Numbered from the stretch's first letter, positions 1 to 9,637 are shown. The stretch: DNA of 64,000 nucleotides from Ochrobactrum sp. Q0168 (GCF_016427605.1 NZ_JAELXQ010000009.1:62001-126000); one strand, 5' to 3'. Made by a program: numbers and translations. The notes: generated from the sequence alone by a model not told the origin.

Positions 1-2108
1 TCAAAAGCCGGATCTGAAACATTGTGTCCTTGAACTGCAGCAGGTGGATGTGCCTCGACAATCTCCATCACCCCCCATTGCCGGCCATGCGCACAGTAAC
101 TGCCGGAGCAATCAACGATGCGCGCAGCAAGATAGAAATGCGGACCAGGGCCAGGGAAGCATATGGCGGAGCTGACAAAGAAACGTCCGTCATTCTGCGT
201 GCTCACGCCGCTTGTGCATCCAGAGAATGAAGTTGAAAGGTGAGGCTGGATACCACAGGCGAAACCTTCAGCAACACAAGTGTTGTTCGTTCGCTCGTGC
301 TGACGGCCAACGCCGTTAAAGCGAAACAAATCGCCCATCCGCAGTCCGGTGAGAGTCGGGATGATTGATGTTGGCATGGCCACGCCGCGATCGACGGCGC
401 GTGAGAATCCGAGCGTGCTCAACGTCGGGCCGGTCCGAACGCCGCCAGCAGTGATCGTAAAAGCAGGTGTCTGAAAGACGAGCTCGAGACCGGCATGATG
501 AATCATCTGACTGAAAGCTTTACGCTCCACGATGGATGACAGGATCGGCATCGGCAAGCGGTAGGGGCTGGTTGCTGCCGCAACCATATCGACCTTGGCC
601 GACTTTGGCGGCCCATCAGGCAATAGTTGTGTTTGACCAGCCAGCAGCATGGCCCGAGCCACTTCGTGATCGGCACCACTATCAGTATTGTAGAGATTTG
701 TGGGCGGAGGACTTCCAAATGTATCATCGCCATCGTTTTCACTCAAACGGCGAAACGGTGAGGTTCTTCGCCCTCTATTGGACGTCGCGGCAAACTTGGC
801 TTCGGAAAGATCCAAGACAATACGCGCTGCTCTCGCGAGGCCAGCATCCCCGTGCACCTCTGCGAAATCATGCAAGTTCAAAATGGCGTTCAGACTATAG
901 CGTGTGTATGGTCGAGCGTTGTATTCTTGAAAATCATGCGCTGCGATGTCCTGCAGCCTTGACATCAACCAATCTCGCACCTCGCTCTGATCTTCGCGTA
1001 CGTCGTCGACGTGATCGTAGTTCTCGGCTTCAAGCCGCGCGATGATGTCAGCATTGGTCAAATAGCGGGAGGACTCGATCATCAGGCGATGGTTCTCGGT
1101 TTCTCGCACGCGGATATCAGCATGAGGCACAATCAAACCACCTGGATCATGCCCTGCAGCAATCAAGAAAGGAGCTGCAGCCAAGCCTGCGGCCGAAGAT
1201 AAACCACTGCCAGCAATGCGAAAAAACGTAGCCAGTGCCCAGCTGAAATAATCACCGATCGCCTCAGCTAGTTCATTGTACCAGGCGTGCCGATCCGCCG
1301 TATCCTCCGGACTGCCCAATTCATCGCCGGCTGGGTCAGTACATCCGCCAAGCACCGAATAATCGTCGTCTGATGGTGCGCCACGGGCGGCCAGCAGATT
1401 TGCATACATGAAATCGATCGTTTCTGGCGTCAAGAGCCCCGGCTGTCGTCCGGAAGGCCCTCCCAGATAGAGCAGGCGGCTTAGCTCACGATCGACTACA
1501 TCGAACTCACCCTTGCTGCTATCCGAGAGATTTTCGATGCAAGGTAGATCAGAGCTACCGAGCTGGCCATTCTTGCGCATTGCTTGAATGGCCTGGTTGA
1601 CCTGCTGTAACATGCAATCTGGGGAGACCTCGAGCTCCACGATGACCGTCTCACCCTGCTCAGTTTCTCGAGTTTCGTGCGCACAGGCGGTGGGGCCACT
1701 CGCGCGTGCAATACGATCAGCATCCGCAAAAGCCGACAGTGTCGGTTGTACAAAGGTTCCATCTTGGTTGCGGGCACGTGATCGAACAATGCTACCTTCA
1801 CAAGGTGTCCCCTGAACACCATGTCCACGCACATAGGCAAGTTTGGCAATCAGGATAGAAGTTAGGTTCTCGCCTTGGTGGTCAAAGTTTTCTGCAATCA
1901 TTTCATTGCGGTAGGTCAAATAGTCATCTTCGCGGCTGCATGCATTGAATGCAATCACAGCTTCGGCGCGCGCGTCGAACGCAGCAGCCGCCGCGACCGC
2001 GTTGTTTGATGGAGCTGGAAATTGCAGCGGCTGCGCCACAGCTCCAGGCGCCAGCAGGCAACTCAACAATATACTTATGACCCTCAATCGGGCGCCATGC
2101 AACGGCAT
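1..2108 (-). CDS. Large secreted protein of unknown function, 3' end outside window
   Basis: A reading frame stays open on the minus strand from an ATG at 2108 to the left edge, giving 702 visible codons and no stop. The N-terminus (MPLHGARLRVISILL...APGAVAQP) is a typical Sec signal peptide: basic start, hydrophobic core and A-V-A cleavage site near residue 25. GGAAAAGG lies about 11 nt upstream of the ATG. The mature part is acidic and mixed in composition, with scattered cysteine pairs (for example NTCVAEGFACG and IVDCSGSYC), as expected for an exported, disulfide-bonded protein. I do not recognise the family. The stop codon is outside the window, so the true length is unknown. A divergent partner is not evident: 2109-2308 is noncoding and the next gene is on the same strand. 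Existence of the gene is well supported; function is unknown. Confidence 0.8.
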   Translation of the reverse strand, partial: MPLHGARLRVISILLSCLLAPGAVAQPLQFPAPSNNAVAAAAAFDARAEAVIAFNACSREDDYLTYRNEMIAENFDHQGENLTSILIAKLAYVRGHGVQGTPCEGSIVRSRARNQDGTFVQPTLSAFADADRIARASGPTACAHETRETEQGETVIVELEVSPDCMLQQVNQAIQAMRKNGQLGSSDLPCIENLSDSSKGEFDVVDRELSRLLYLGGPSGRQPGLLTPETIDFMYANLLAARGAPSDDDYSVLGGCTDPAGDELGSPEDTADRHAWYNELAEAIGDYFSWALATFFRIAGSGLSSAAGLAAAPFLIAAGHDPGGLIVPHADIRVRETENHRLMIESSRYLTNADIIARLEAENYDHVDDVREDQSEVRDWLMSRLQDIAAHDFQEYNARPYTRYSLNAILNLHDFAEVHGDAGLARAARIVLDLSEAKFAATSNRGRRTSPFRRLSENDGDDTFGSPPPTNLYNTDSGADHEVARAMLLAGQTQLLPDGPPKSAKVDMVAAATSPYRLPMPILSSIVERKAFSQMIHHAGLELVFQTPAFTITAGGVRTGPTLSTLGFSRAVDRGVAMPTSIIPTLTGLRMGDLFRFNGVGRQHERTNNTCVAEGFACGIQPHLSTSFSGCTSGVSTQNDGRFFVSSAICFPGPGPHFYLAARIVDCSGSYCAHGRQWGVMEIVEAHPPAAVQGHNVSDPAF

Positions 2109-2308
2109 AGCCACAGACCTTTTCCAACGATCCAACAAACGAAGGGACGACGGCACAGTCTTATGTGATGAATGATGAGTTAGGCTGAGTAATTCGAAAG
2201 CGAAATTACACCACATCTTGCTAGTTGCAAAGATGATATTTCTGTAAGCAGCACATGTGAACGACAATAGCCTACCGACGGAGTCAGCGTTCACGCAGTA
2301 AAGACCAA

Positions 2309-4417
2309 TTATGTTTTTTCTTCTGTTGCCGCTGCTTGCGCGTGCATCCTCCGCATGATCTCGTGACCTGCCGCAGCAGTCTCACTGCCCCCCTCCACGT
2401 GAACTTTCGGATATGCGATCTTAATGCCGTTTTCTTCGAAAGCCTTCTTGATCATCATATTGGCCCGCCGCTTTATGCCGAACTGCGTCCCCGGTTTGGT
2501 CATCAGTTTCGTTCGCAGGACGATTGAGTACTCTCCGAAACTATCGATACCCTGCATCTTCAACGGTTCGATCGTATCGGCCGCGAATTCTGGATCTTCT
2601 GCCAATTCCTGACCGATCTTCTTGATCAGCTTGCGGGCCAGTTCGACGTCCGAATCGTGGGTGACCCCGATTGTCATCTTCTCGATCACCCAATCGCGGC
2701 TCATGTTCTGAACAGCGCCAAGCTGGCCGAACGGCACGGTGAAGACGGGACCGCGATGGTGCCGCAGTCTTATGGAGCGCAAACTGAAGGATTCCACCGT
2801 TCCTTTGTACGATCCGCTCTGAATATACTCTCCAACGCGGAACGCGTCATCGAGCATATAGAACACCCCGCTCAAGATGTCTTTGACGAGCGTTTGCGCC
2901 CCAAAGCCGATGGCAACACCGAAGATACCGGCTCCTGCGATCAATGGCAGGATTTGTACACCCATCCCCGATAAAATTGTCAACACGGCCACGATGGCAA
3001 TGAATGCGGCAAGCGCATTGCGAAATATCGGCAGTAATGTGCGCAGTCGACCCGAACGCGCCATCGCGGCAACGCTTCGGTCAGCTGGATCCACGGGCCT
3101 TAAATGAAAGTCGATCAGTGCCTTCGACAACTGCCACAGCAAGTCGGCTACGACCAGAATAATGATGGCGTTGAAAAGGCCGTTAACCAAGCGCTCGCCG
3201 AGGCCGTTCCCAGACAATGCAGCCGCACTGAATTTCCATAAATAGGCCAGCCAGAGGACCGCTGCTCCAATGACCAGCGCCCTCGCCCCTCTGGCGACAA
3301 TGACATCGAATATCACGCCGATGGCACCATTACGCTTATCATTACCGGCAAAGGCTTGAGCTAAGCGGCCAGCACCGCGCAGAACGGGCGGCAGCACGAG
3401 CGCATAAATGCCGATCCACAACAGTCCCAGCATTCCGCCAACCCAGACCAGCCAGAGGGCAATCAGAAAGAGAGTTAGCAACGTTGCTTTCAAAGTCGAT
3501 GGGCGAGGGCCCGGGCGACGCCATATCACTTCAATCGCGACAGGCAACAGTCCAAGACCAAGCAGAAATGACCCTATCTGTGCAACTTCTGGCGAAAAGC
3601 CAACACCGCGCATGAGGCCGACCATGGCCCAGCCGAACAAGAAAATTCCCGCGATAATGGCAATGCGTCGGCTCCAGAAGTGCGCTGCAGCGATGCTGCC
3701 TGCCTCCACTTCCCGGTCGGAAACCGTGCCATTTCGCATTTCATCAGAGAGCTGATCTGGCGACGTTGATGGCTGGATAGCAAGGAGAACAGCGGCGGGT
3801 GTGCAGAGGCTCCGAACGAAGCGGAAGGCGATAACAGCGACGAGGAGGGTCAATACAATCCTCCGCAACAATGGTGGCCATTCCAACAACAGGAATGACC
3901 CGATACTGGCTAACGAAAAGGTCAGCAAAGCGGCCAGATTGACCAAGATTGCCTGCGGAACCAAATTCTGCCGGTAAGATGATGCTTCCTTCGGAAGCCT
4001 TTGCCGAACCAGCCATTCAGCGCCGAACCCCACGGCCATCAGCACAGCTAGAATGAGGATGACCAGGCCTGGTCTGTGGTTATTGACGTCACGGGCGATT
4101 ACATCTGAAGCGTTTGCCAGTTCTTGAGGAATGCGAGGCACAGCAGCAAGAAGACCGGTGATACGGCTTCGAACTGCTGTTTCCCAACTTGCAAAGGTGT
4201 CCGAAAGTGCGGGCTCAGTTTCGGACTGCGGAGCGGCTTTGCTTTCCAACCACGCCTTAACATCTGGCTCATTGAGCACCTGAAGAAGCTGCCTTACTTT
4301 CTCAGGAGGCACTTCCGAGGGAGCGTTCTGTGCCCAACCGGAATTCTGCAAAATCGACAACACGATCAATGTGACCAACGCTATAGCACAATTTCGCAGG
4401 GCTAACGCTGTTCCCAT
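2309..4417 (-). CDS. MscS-family mechanosensitive channel, YbiO-like
   Basis: About 702 residues. An ATG at 4417 is preferred over the upstream in-frame start at 4447 because GGAGAA sits 8 nt before it and the product then begins with a clean signal peptide (MGTALALRNC...NSGWAQ). A periplasmic segment of about 100 residues follows, then roughly ten hydrophobic segments. Near residues 490-560 comes the conserved MscS pore and upper beta domain (GVAIGFGAQTLVKDILSG, then FRVGEYIQSGSYKGTVE and the VPFGQLGAVQNMSRDW stretch). Length and layout match the large YbiO-type moderate-conductance channels rather than the short 286-residue MscS. The expected role is an inner-membrane emergency valve releasing solutes on osmotic downshock. 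It appears monocistronic. Confidence is high for the family, moderate for YbiO orthology. Confidence 0.9.
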   Translation of the reverse strand: MGTALALRNCAIALVTLIVLSILQNSGWAQNAPSEVPPEKVRQLLQVLNEPDVKAWLESKAAPQSETEPALSDTFASWETAVRSRITGLLAAVPRIPQELANASDVIARDVNNHRPGLVILILAVLMAVGFGAEWLVRQRLPKEASSYRQNLVPQAILVNLAALLTFSLASIGSFLLLEWPPLLRRIVLTLLVAVIAFRFVRSLCTPAAVLLAIQPSTSPDQLSDEMRNGTVSDREVEAGSIAAAHFWSRRIAIIAGIFLFGWAMVGLMRGVGFSPEVAQIGSFLLGLGLLPVAIEVIWRRPGPRPSTLKATLLTLFLIALWLVWVGGMLGLLWIGIYALVLPPVLRGAGRLAQAFAGNDKRNGAIGVIFDVIVARGARALVIGAAVLWLAYLWKFSAAALSGNGLGERLVNGLFNAIIILVVADLLWQLSKALIDFHLRPVDPADRSVAAMARSGRLRTLLPIFRNALAAFIAIVAVLTILSGMGVQILPLIAGAGIFGVAIGFGAQTLVKDILSGVFYMLDDAFRVGEYIQSGSYKGTVESFSLRSIRLRHHRGPVFTVPFGQLGAVQNMSRDWVIEKMTIGVTHDSDVELARKLIKKIGQELAEDPEFAADTIEPLKMQGIDSFGEYSIVLRTKLMTKPGTQFGIKRRANMMIKKAFEENGIKIAYPKVHVEGGSETAAAGHEIMRRMHAQAAATEEKT

Positions 4418-5084
4418 GTCAGTTCTCCGGGCCGGGAACGTCAACATCCCGCCTTATATGGGCAACGCATAAGCCTTGAGGGAAACGGCAGTAAGGCTGA
4501 TAACTGCGGCACGAAAAATCATGGTGCGTCAACCCGACCTACCCTTCTTGCGTGTTCAAAGCCGTCAAAGAAAAAGCCTGAACCATTATAAGCGACAGTT
4601 TCTAGCAGACTGAAGTAACGACAAAGAAAGTGCAACAGCTATTCATTTGCGTACAGCGTTCAGTCTACATCCCGGCACATAATAATGTATTTCCGATTTT
4701 TTTATAGCTAATCATGGACGTGTCGAATTGCCTCCGGTCTGCCTGCTTCATCCGGTGGCGTGCATCGCCCAGACCAGCGACCGTTTTCAAGATAATAGAA
4801 CTGCGATCGATAAAAACCTAGAAACCCTTTCTACAGCTCTGTCAGCCTCGTGCTTGCATAGCACGCCAGGGTTTTCTCTGCATCACGGCCTTTGATCGAC
4901 CCCCACTTCGACAGTAAAGGCCTACTATACGAGACATTGAATTTAGAGTACAGTATTACCACTATTGAATAACTTGGTTACGTTGGCATTCTCGAGTAGA
5001 AGAGTTGGCGGATCAAAGCGCTCCTTATTGTCATCATCTTTGATGAGGCGCTTGGCATAAGCCAACTATGGGAGCTGAATCAGC
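4418..5084. other. Intergenic region with no gene seen
   Basis: This 667-bp stretch separates two divergently transcribed units, so it should hold both promoters. It is AT-richer than its neighbours. I see no convincing coding frame, RNA gene or long inverted repeat in it. Confidence 0.5.
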
Positions 5085-5597
5085 ATGGATCAAGGATCGG
5101 GCGCTGTGCACAAAGCAGCGGTTGGGCATCTACCTGCGTTTATTACTCCACCTGGACAGACCGATGTGCTTCTGAACATCGTGATCATCTTTCTTGTCTG
5201 CGTGGTGTTTTTAACCGGCATTCTCTACTTAAGGCTCCACGCGTTACCGGAACATATCGCGCATCGGACACATAAGGTTCAAATTCAGTTGGTTGCGGTT
5301 TTGGGGTTGATCTCGCTCTTCACCCACAATCAAATCTTCTGGATCGCAGCACTCTTGATTGCGATGACAGAGCTGCCGGATTTCCTTTCTCCGATTACAT
5401 CGATGGCCAGATCTTTGCGCATCCTGGTTCGACAAGGGCTTAACGTTGCGCCGTTAACGGCCACTCAGACGAGCGCGTCTTCTACTTCCGGCACGGCGCA
5501 GACAACGGTTGCCGCACCGTCCATGACGGATACTGTCAATACCGGACCAATCACTGCAGCCGGTGAGACCGTAGAGGGAAAGCAGGAGCGACAGTAA
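5085..5597 (+). CDS. DUF3302-family inner-membrane protein (YiaW/YibI-like)
   Basis: 170 residues with two or three hydrophobic segments (about residues 28-47, 67-85 and 88-105) and a Ser/Thr/Ala-rich soluble tail. The central block (LHALPEHIAHRTHK...VLGLISLFTHNQIFWIAALL) follows the pattern of E. coli YiaW/YibI, which have HDIPYLIAKKR then GWVSLFTLHVIWPFLWIWA. Those proteins are encoded next to an HlyD-like partner (YiaV/YibH), and the same arrangement is found here: its TAA overlaps the ATG of the following HlyD-like gene by one base (TAATG). GGGAG lies about 9 nt before the start. Function of the family is unknown. The tail of about 60 residues is longer than in the short E. coli proteins. 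Confidence 0.8.
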   Translation: MDQGSGAVHKAAVGHLPAFITPPGQTDVLLNIVIIFLVCVVFLTGILYLRLHALPEHIAHRTHKVQIQLVAVLGLISLFTHNQIFWIAALLIAMTELPDFLSPITSMARSLRILVRQGLNVAPLTATQTSASSTSGTAQTTVAAPSMTDTVNTGPITAAGETVEGKQERQ

Positions 5598-6823
5598 TGT
5601 TGGAGTTTTTGCTTTGCTCATTGGTCACGATATTCCCGGACTATCTGTTCCGTCGGTATCGTCAAGGGAAGCGTATCGGGCAAGAGATTACGATTTACTC
5701 CGTTTGGTTTGAGCTGAGATGGGGGATCACTGCCTGCATCATCCTTACAGTCTCCTTGATAACTATGATCTTTTACTTTCACCCCTCTACGTCTAATGCC
5801 ACAGCGGCCTTCCGGACGGTAACAATCCTTCCCGAAATAAGTGGACGCGTAGATCAGGTTTACGTGACCCGAAATCAGATGGTTAAGGCTGGAGAGCCAC
5901 TGTTCAAACTGGATAACAGCGAACAGGAGGCGGCACTTGAAACAGCGCAAAAGCGTATCGCCGAGCTAGATGCGGAAATGCTCGTCGCCAAAAGCGATCT
6001 CGTCGCAGCCGACGCGCGCATCAAGCAGGCTGAGGCGGCATTCCTACAGGCGAAGAATGACGTAAATACCCAAGCCGAACTGCAACGTCGCAACGTTGCT
6101 GCCCGAAACGAGGTTGAAAGGCTGCAGTCGATTGCTGATGGTAAAGCCAGCGAGCTTGCTGCAGCAGCAGCCACCAAACAGACGCTCGAAACAAAGCTCG
6201 CTACGTTGCTTCCCGCACAGAAAGCAAGTGCAGTAGCATCAGCCGAACAAGCGAACGTGGAGCTTAACAAAACCATTGTTAAGGCGGGTGTAAGTGGAAC
6301 TGTTCAGCAGTTTACACTCCGGGTCGGCGAAGTCGTTAACCCACTCCTTCGACCAGCCGGGGTACTCGTTCCAGAAACTGCGGGTCGGATTGGCCTCGTT
6401 GCTGGGTTTGGGCAGATAGAAGCGCAAGTCATGAAGCCCGGTATGATTGCGGAGGCAACCTGCATAGGTAAGCCATTTACCATCATCCCGATGGTTGTAA
6501 CCGAGGTGCAAGATGTGATTGCAGGTGGACAGGTCCGGGCAAGTGACCAACTCGTTGATGTAAAACAGCTTTCAACTCCCGGCACGATTACAGTTACGCT
6601 CGAACCCCTTTACGAAGGCCAGTTGGCAGATATTCCTCCGGGGAGCAGCTGCATTGCCAACGCTTACACCAGCAATCACGAGGAGCTGCATTCGGGAAAG
6701 GCTGGTACCTTTCGATCGATATTCTTACATGCCGTCGACGCGACTGCACTGGTCCATGCTATGATCTTGCGAATTCAGGCGGTAATGTTGCCGGTACGCA
6801 CTCTGGTTCTTTCCGGTCATTAA
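5597..6823 (+). CDS. HlyD-like membrane fusion protein (YibH/YiaV type)
   Basis: 408 residues. One transmembrane helix lies at about residues 45-65, after a basic cytoplasmic N-terminus. It is followed by a biotinyl-lipoyl half-motif (ILPEISGRVDQVYVTRNQMVKAGEPLFKLD), an Ala/Glu/Lys-rich alpha-helical hairpin at about residues 115-220, the second lipoyl half (IVKAGVSGTVQQFTLRVGEVV) and a beta-barrel domain. This is the HlyD/EmrA architecture. No transporter or TolC gene is adjacent; the only partner is the translationally coupled DUF3302 protein, as in the E. coli yiaVW and yibIH pairs. The role is therefore an envelope adaptor of unknown substrate. The last 40 residues are hydrophobic and unusual for the family. 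Family assignment is firm; function is open. Confidence 0.87.
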   Translation: MLEFLLCSLVTIFPDYLFRRYRQGKRIGQEITIYSVWFELRWGITACIILTVSLITMIFYFHPSTSNATAAFRTVTILPEISGRVDQVYVTRNQMVKAGEPLFKLDNSEQEAALETAQKRIAELDAEMLVAKSDLVAADARIKQAEAAFLQAKNDVNTQAELQRRNVAARNEVERLQSIADGKASELAAAAATKQTLETKLATLLPAQKASAVASAEQANVELNKTIVKAGVSGTVQQFTLRVGEVVNPLLRPAGVLVPETAGRIGLVAGFGQIEAQVMKPGMIAEATCIGKPFTIIPMVVTEVQDVIAGGQVRASDQLVDVKQLSTPGTITVTLEPLYEGQLADIPPGSSCIANAYTSNHEELHSGKAGTFRSIFLHAVDATALVHAMILRIQAVMLPVRTLVLSGH

Positions 6824-7165
6824 CATGTTCGTGTCCGCTAAGAATCCAGAAGAGCGCAACAGCTCACAGACAAAACGGGACCTGATTTACCGGTCAGAAT
6901 CATGACTGTTGTTGCCAACTTGAAGATAACGTTCAAACTTTCTACGGTCCACCTGATCATATGAGTGGCCAAACCGTTGTCGATCTCTATGGCCAATATG
7001 GTCGCCTATCAGCCATCATTCACTTCACACATATTGAGAGCTGCTGGCTGTGTTTCGCCTTGCTACAGCAACTGAAATTCAGTGACGATATGTTCAGCTT
7101 CTGCATCGCCCAACAGAAAGCCACCGCCTTCGGACATACAAGGCCAGTTCAACCAGCATTCGGGC
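6824..7165. other. Convergent intergenic region with no gene seen
   Basis: 342 bp between two converging genes. Short frames exist here but lack ribosome binding sites and recognisable products. No strong terminator hairpin was found by eye. Confidence 0.45.
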
Positions 7166-8110
7166 CTACCCCGTCAATGTTATCTGAATATGGGCTACGT
7201 CAATGGAACTGGCGCGAATGCGTGCAGCCTGGCGATAAGCGCGCGGTGTAAGACCAGTTTCCATCCGGAAATAGCGATTGAAGTTGGAGAGATTGTTGAA
7301 GCCTGCTTCAAAGCAGATGTCGGTCACCGGCTTTTCTGTTTCAGTTAAAAGCGTACGCGCGCGCCACACCCGTACTGAGCGGCTATAATCGGAAAAAGCC
7401 AATCCCGTCAGCCGTTTGAAGGCACGCGAAAAGGCGGATGACTCCAGCCCCACAGCCGTTGCCACATCCTGCATCTGCATTGATGGTGTGGACTGCAGCA
7501 ACTGTATCGCCTTATCGATACGACGGTGCCGCTTGTCGGAATTCTCGTTGTAGGACGAGACGAAATGCGAACTGGCCAGAAGACGTTTTTCTGGAGCGGC
7601 TTCAATGGCTTCAAGGATATCGATGAACAAGCCCAATCCGCCGCGGTTCTCTTTCTCGTGCAGATCCAGAATCATACGGCCGATCCGCGTCGCAGCCGTC
7701 CCCATTATTTCCACGCCTTGCATGGAAAGCGGCTTCAAACGATGCAGCACATCGAACTCCGGACAGATGGCGCGAATTCCGATCAGCGCATCGGCGTCGA
7801 ATTGCAGCACAAGATCGCGACCGGGAAGGTTCGCTGCGCCGGGGGTAATCCAGTTGTGCGGGAGGTTGGTGCCAGTGAGCACCAGATGGCCGGGGGCAAA
7901 AGCGCCGACATAATCACCGACATAAGCGAGGCCCTTGGCATCCGGGATATAATGGATTTCCCATTCGGGATGATAGTTCCAGATACAGATCGCAATCGGA
8001 TAGTCATCGCGCCGAATGAGATAGGATTTCCCCTCCGGGAGTTGAATCCGTTCGCGGGTCGCCGCAAAGGCGTTTGGTGTTTGTAGCGGTTCTTTCGATG
8101 GAATTGGCAT
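7166..8110 (-). CDS. AraC-family transcriptional regulator of the polyol ABC operon
   Basis: 314 residues. The N-terminal half is a cupin-like ligand domain (WNYHPEWEIHYI near residues 45-56, and a Pro/Gly-rich turn VLTGTNLPHNW). The C-terminal part, about residues 200-300, carries the two AraC helix-turn-helix motifs: MQDVATAVGLESSAFSRAFKRLTG and then VTDICFEAGFNNLSNFNRYFR followed by GLTPRAYR. The gene is divergent from the binding-protein gene starting at 8249, the standard position for the dedicated activator of a sugar or polyol transport operon. The inverted repeat at 8164-8183 in the shared promoter region is a candidate binding site. The inducer is unknown; the linked dehydrogenase suggests a polyol. 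Confidence 0.9.
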   Translation of the reverse strand: MPIPSKEPLQTPNAFAATRERIQLPEGKSYLIRRDDYPIAICIWNYHPEWEIHYIPDAKGLAYVGDYVGAFAPGHLVLTGTNLPHNWITPGAANLPGRDLVLQFDADALIGIRAICPEFDVLHRLKPLSMQGVEIMGTAATRIGRMILDLHEKENRGGLGLFIDILEAIEAAPEKRLLASSHFVSSYNENSDKRHRRIDKAIQLLQSTPSMQMQDVATAVGLESSAFSRAFKRLTGLAFSDYSRSVRVWRARTLLTETEKPVTDICFEAGFNNLSNFNRYFRMETGLTPRAYRQAARIRASSIDVAHIQITLTG

Positions 8111-8163
8111 ATCTGCTCAGTAAAAATACCCATATTTTGTCATAATAGTATCAGTTGATGTCG

Positions 8164-8183
8164 AAAAGCAATCTAGTGCTTTT
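8164..8183. promoter_or_regulatory. Inverted repeat in the divergent AraC/ABC promoter region
   Basis: AAAAGCA-ATCTAG-TGCTTTT is a perfect 7-bp inverted repeat with a 6-bp spacer that is itself nearly palindromic. It lies 54 bp from the regulator start and 65 bp from the binding-protein start. A role as operator is inferred from position; AraC proteins more often use direct repeats. Confidence 0.4.
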
Positions 8184-8248
8184 GCTGATATTCTATGAAA
8201 TTCCTCAAGTCAGGTGCTTATAAAAAGCGCCTCATGGGGAGGATGACA

Positions 8249-9499
8249 ATGAAACGTGCTATTTTTGGCGCGAGCGTCGCATTGGTTGCGCTCGTCGCTG
8301 CTTCCAACAGTTTTGCCGCAGCCGTATGTGAGAAAGACCTGCGCGTTCTCGCGCAGCCACGCGACGGCCTGACCCTTCTTGAAAAAGAGGTCGATGAGTT
8401 CGAGAAGCTTTCGGGCGCTGGCTTCGAAATCAGCTATCTGAATGAAAACGACCGCCGCGCCAAGTCGCAGGCCGATGCCTCGACCGTTGGCAGCTACAAC
8501 GTCTATTATGTGGACGAAGCCAATCTGGCACTGTTTGCATCGTCGGGCTGGATCGTGCCGCTTGAAGGCTACTACCCGAAGGAATATGACTACAACGATT
8601 TTGATGCCGGTATGCGCGCTGCCGCAACATATGACGGCAAGCAGTGGTTCGCTCCAATTCAGGGCGGCGGTGATCTTCTGGTCTATCGCACCGATCTTCT
8701 GGAGAAGGCGGGTATTCAACCGCCGAAGACCTGGGACGAATATAAGGCTGCGGTCGCCAAACTACACGATCCCCAGAACGGCATTTATGGTACGGCCTTG
8801 CGCGGACAGCGTGGCTCGGGCGCCAATGTCTGGCGCTGGATGCCTTTGTTCAAGGCGCTTGGCGGCGAATGGTACAAGGATGGCAAGCCGGCGTTCAATT
8901 CCGACGCGGCTGTAAAAGCGACGCAGGAATATCTCGATCTGTTCAAGTATTCCGCGCCAGGTACACAGACCGGTTCATGGGATGAATCCACTGGCGCGTT
9001 TCGCGCGGGTAAAGTGGCAATCCTGATCGAATCCGCTCCGCTGGGTGGTATGTCCGTCGATAAGGCGCAAAGCCAGGTTGCAGACAAGGTTGCCTTCTCG
9101 GTGCCGCCGACACCGCTTCCCGGCGCGGGTTATGCACATGGCTTTGCGATTGCTTCTAAAGCCAATGCAACAGATGCTGACAAGGCCTGTGCAGGACTGT
9201 TCGTAGCCTGGGCCACATCGAAGGAACAGGAAACGCGGCGTCTTGCTGCTGGTCAGCCGGGTGAACTGACCCGCACCAGCACGTTCCAGAGTCCTGAATA
9301 TGCCAAGACTTTCGGCCAAAATCTTTCTGATGCCATGGCTGCCACGGGTGAGCGGACGCAGGTCACCTTCTGGCAGGACCCACGCTGGCAGGAACTGGGC
9401 AACCAGTGGGGCATCATGCTGGAAGAGCTTATCACCGGCAGCCGCACGGACATCAAGGGTGCGCTCAACGATCTTGAGGCCTTTGCCAACAAGCTTTGA
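8249..9499 (+). CDS. ABC transporter substrate-binding protein (polyol/sugar type, family 1)
   Basis: About 416 residues from the ATG at 8249, chosen because GGGGAGG (8236-8242) is 6-7 nt upstream; a start at 8195 would place 18 extra residues before an obvious signal peptide (MKRAIFGASVALVALVAASNSFAA). The mature protein has the fold-type features of extracellular solute-binding family 1: ETFEK-like early region (KEVDEFEKLSG), the central TYDGKQWFAPIQGGGDLLVYRTDLLEKAG motif, and WDEYKAAVAKL. It is the periplasmic receptor for the permease and ATPase genes downstream. The polyol dehydrogenase embedded in the operon points to a polyol such as xylitol, sorbitol or a related alditol, but the sequence alone does not fix the ligand. 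Confidence 0.9.
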   Translation: MKRAIFGASVALVALVAASNSFAAAVCEKDLRVLAQPRDGLTLLEKEVDEFEKLSGAGFEISYLNENDRRAKSQADASTVGSYNVYYVDEANLALFASSGWIVPLEGYYPKEYDYNDFDAGMRAAATYDGKQWFAPIQGGGDLLVYRTDLLEKAGIQPPKTWDEYKAAVAKLHDPQNGIYGTALRGQRGSGANVWRWMPLFKALGGEWYKDGKPAFNSDAAVKATQEYLDLFKYSAPGTQTGSWDESTGAFRAGKVAILIESAPLGGMSVDKAQSQVADKVAFSVPPTPLPGAGYAHGFAIASKANATDADKACAGLFVAWATSKEQETRRLAAGQPGELTRTSTFQSPEYAKTFGQNLSDAMAATGERTQVTFWQDPRWQELGNQWGIMLEELITGSRTDIKGALNDLEAFANKL

Positions 9500-9522
9500 T
9501 CGACTGGCTGCAACACTTGAGC

Positions 9523-9550
9523 CCGGACACACTTGGAAAAGTGTGTCCGG
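9523..9550 (+). terminator. Intercistronic stem-loop after the binding-protein gene
   Basis: CCGGACACACTT-GGAA-AAGTGTGTCCGG is a perfect 12-bp stem closed by a GGAA tetraloop, starting 24 nt after the binding-protein stop codon. A short U-rich stretch follows some 10 nt later rather than directly. The form fits an mRNA-stabilising or partially attenuating hairpin that lets the receptor be made in excess over the membrane proteins downstream. Confidence 0.75.
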
Positions 9551-9637
9551 TGTCGCTAACTTTTTCATTCTATGCTGTATTCCCTGTCCGCAATGAGCGG
9601 CCAAGGCAGGGGACCGCTTCTGGTCGAGGACTGTTTC

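Noticed and set aside
536-1045. Plus-strand frames across 24-1815 (such as 536-1045)
   Set aside because: They are antisense to the long secreted protein on the minus strand, lack ribosome binding sites and have low-quality composition.
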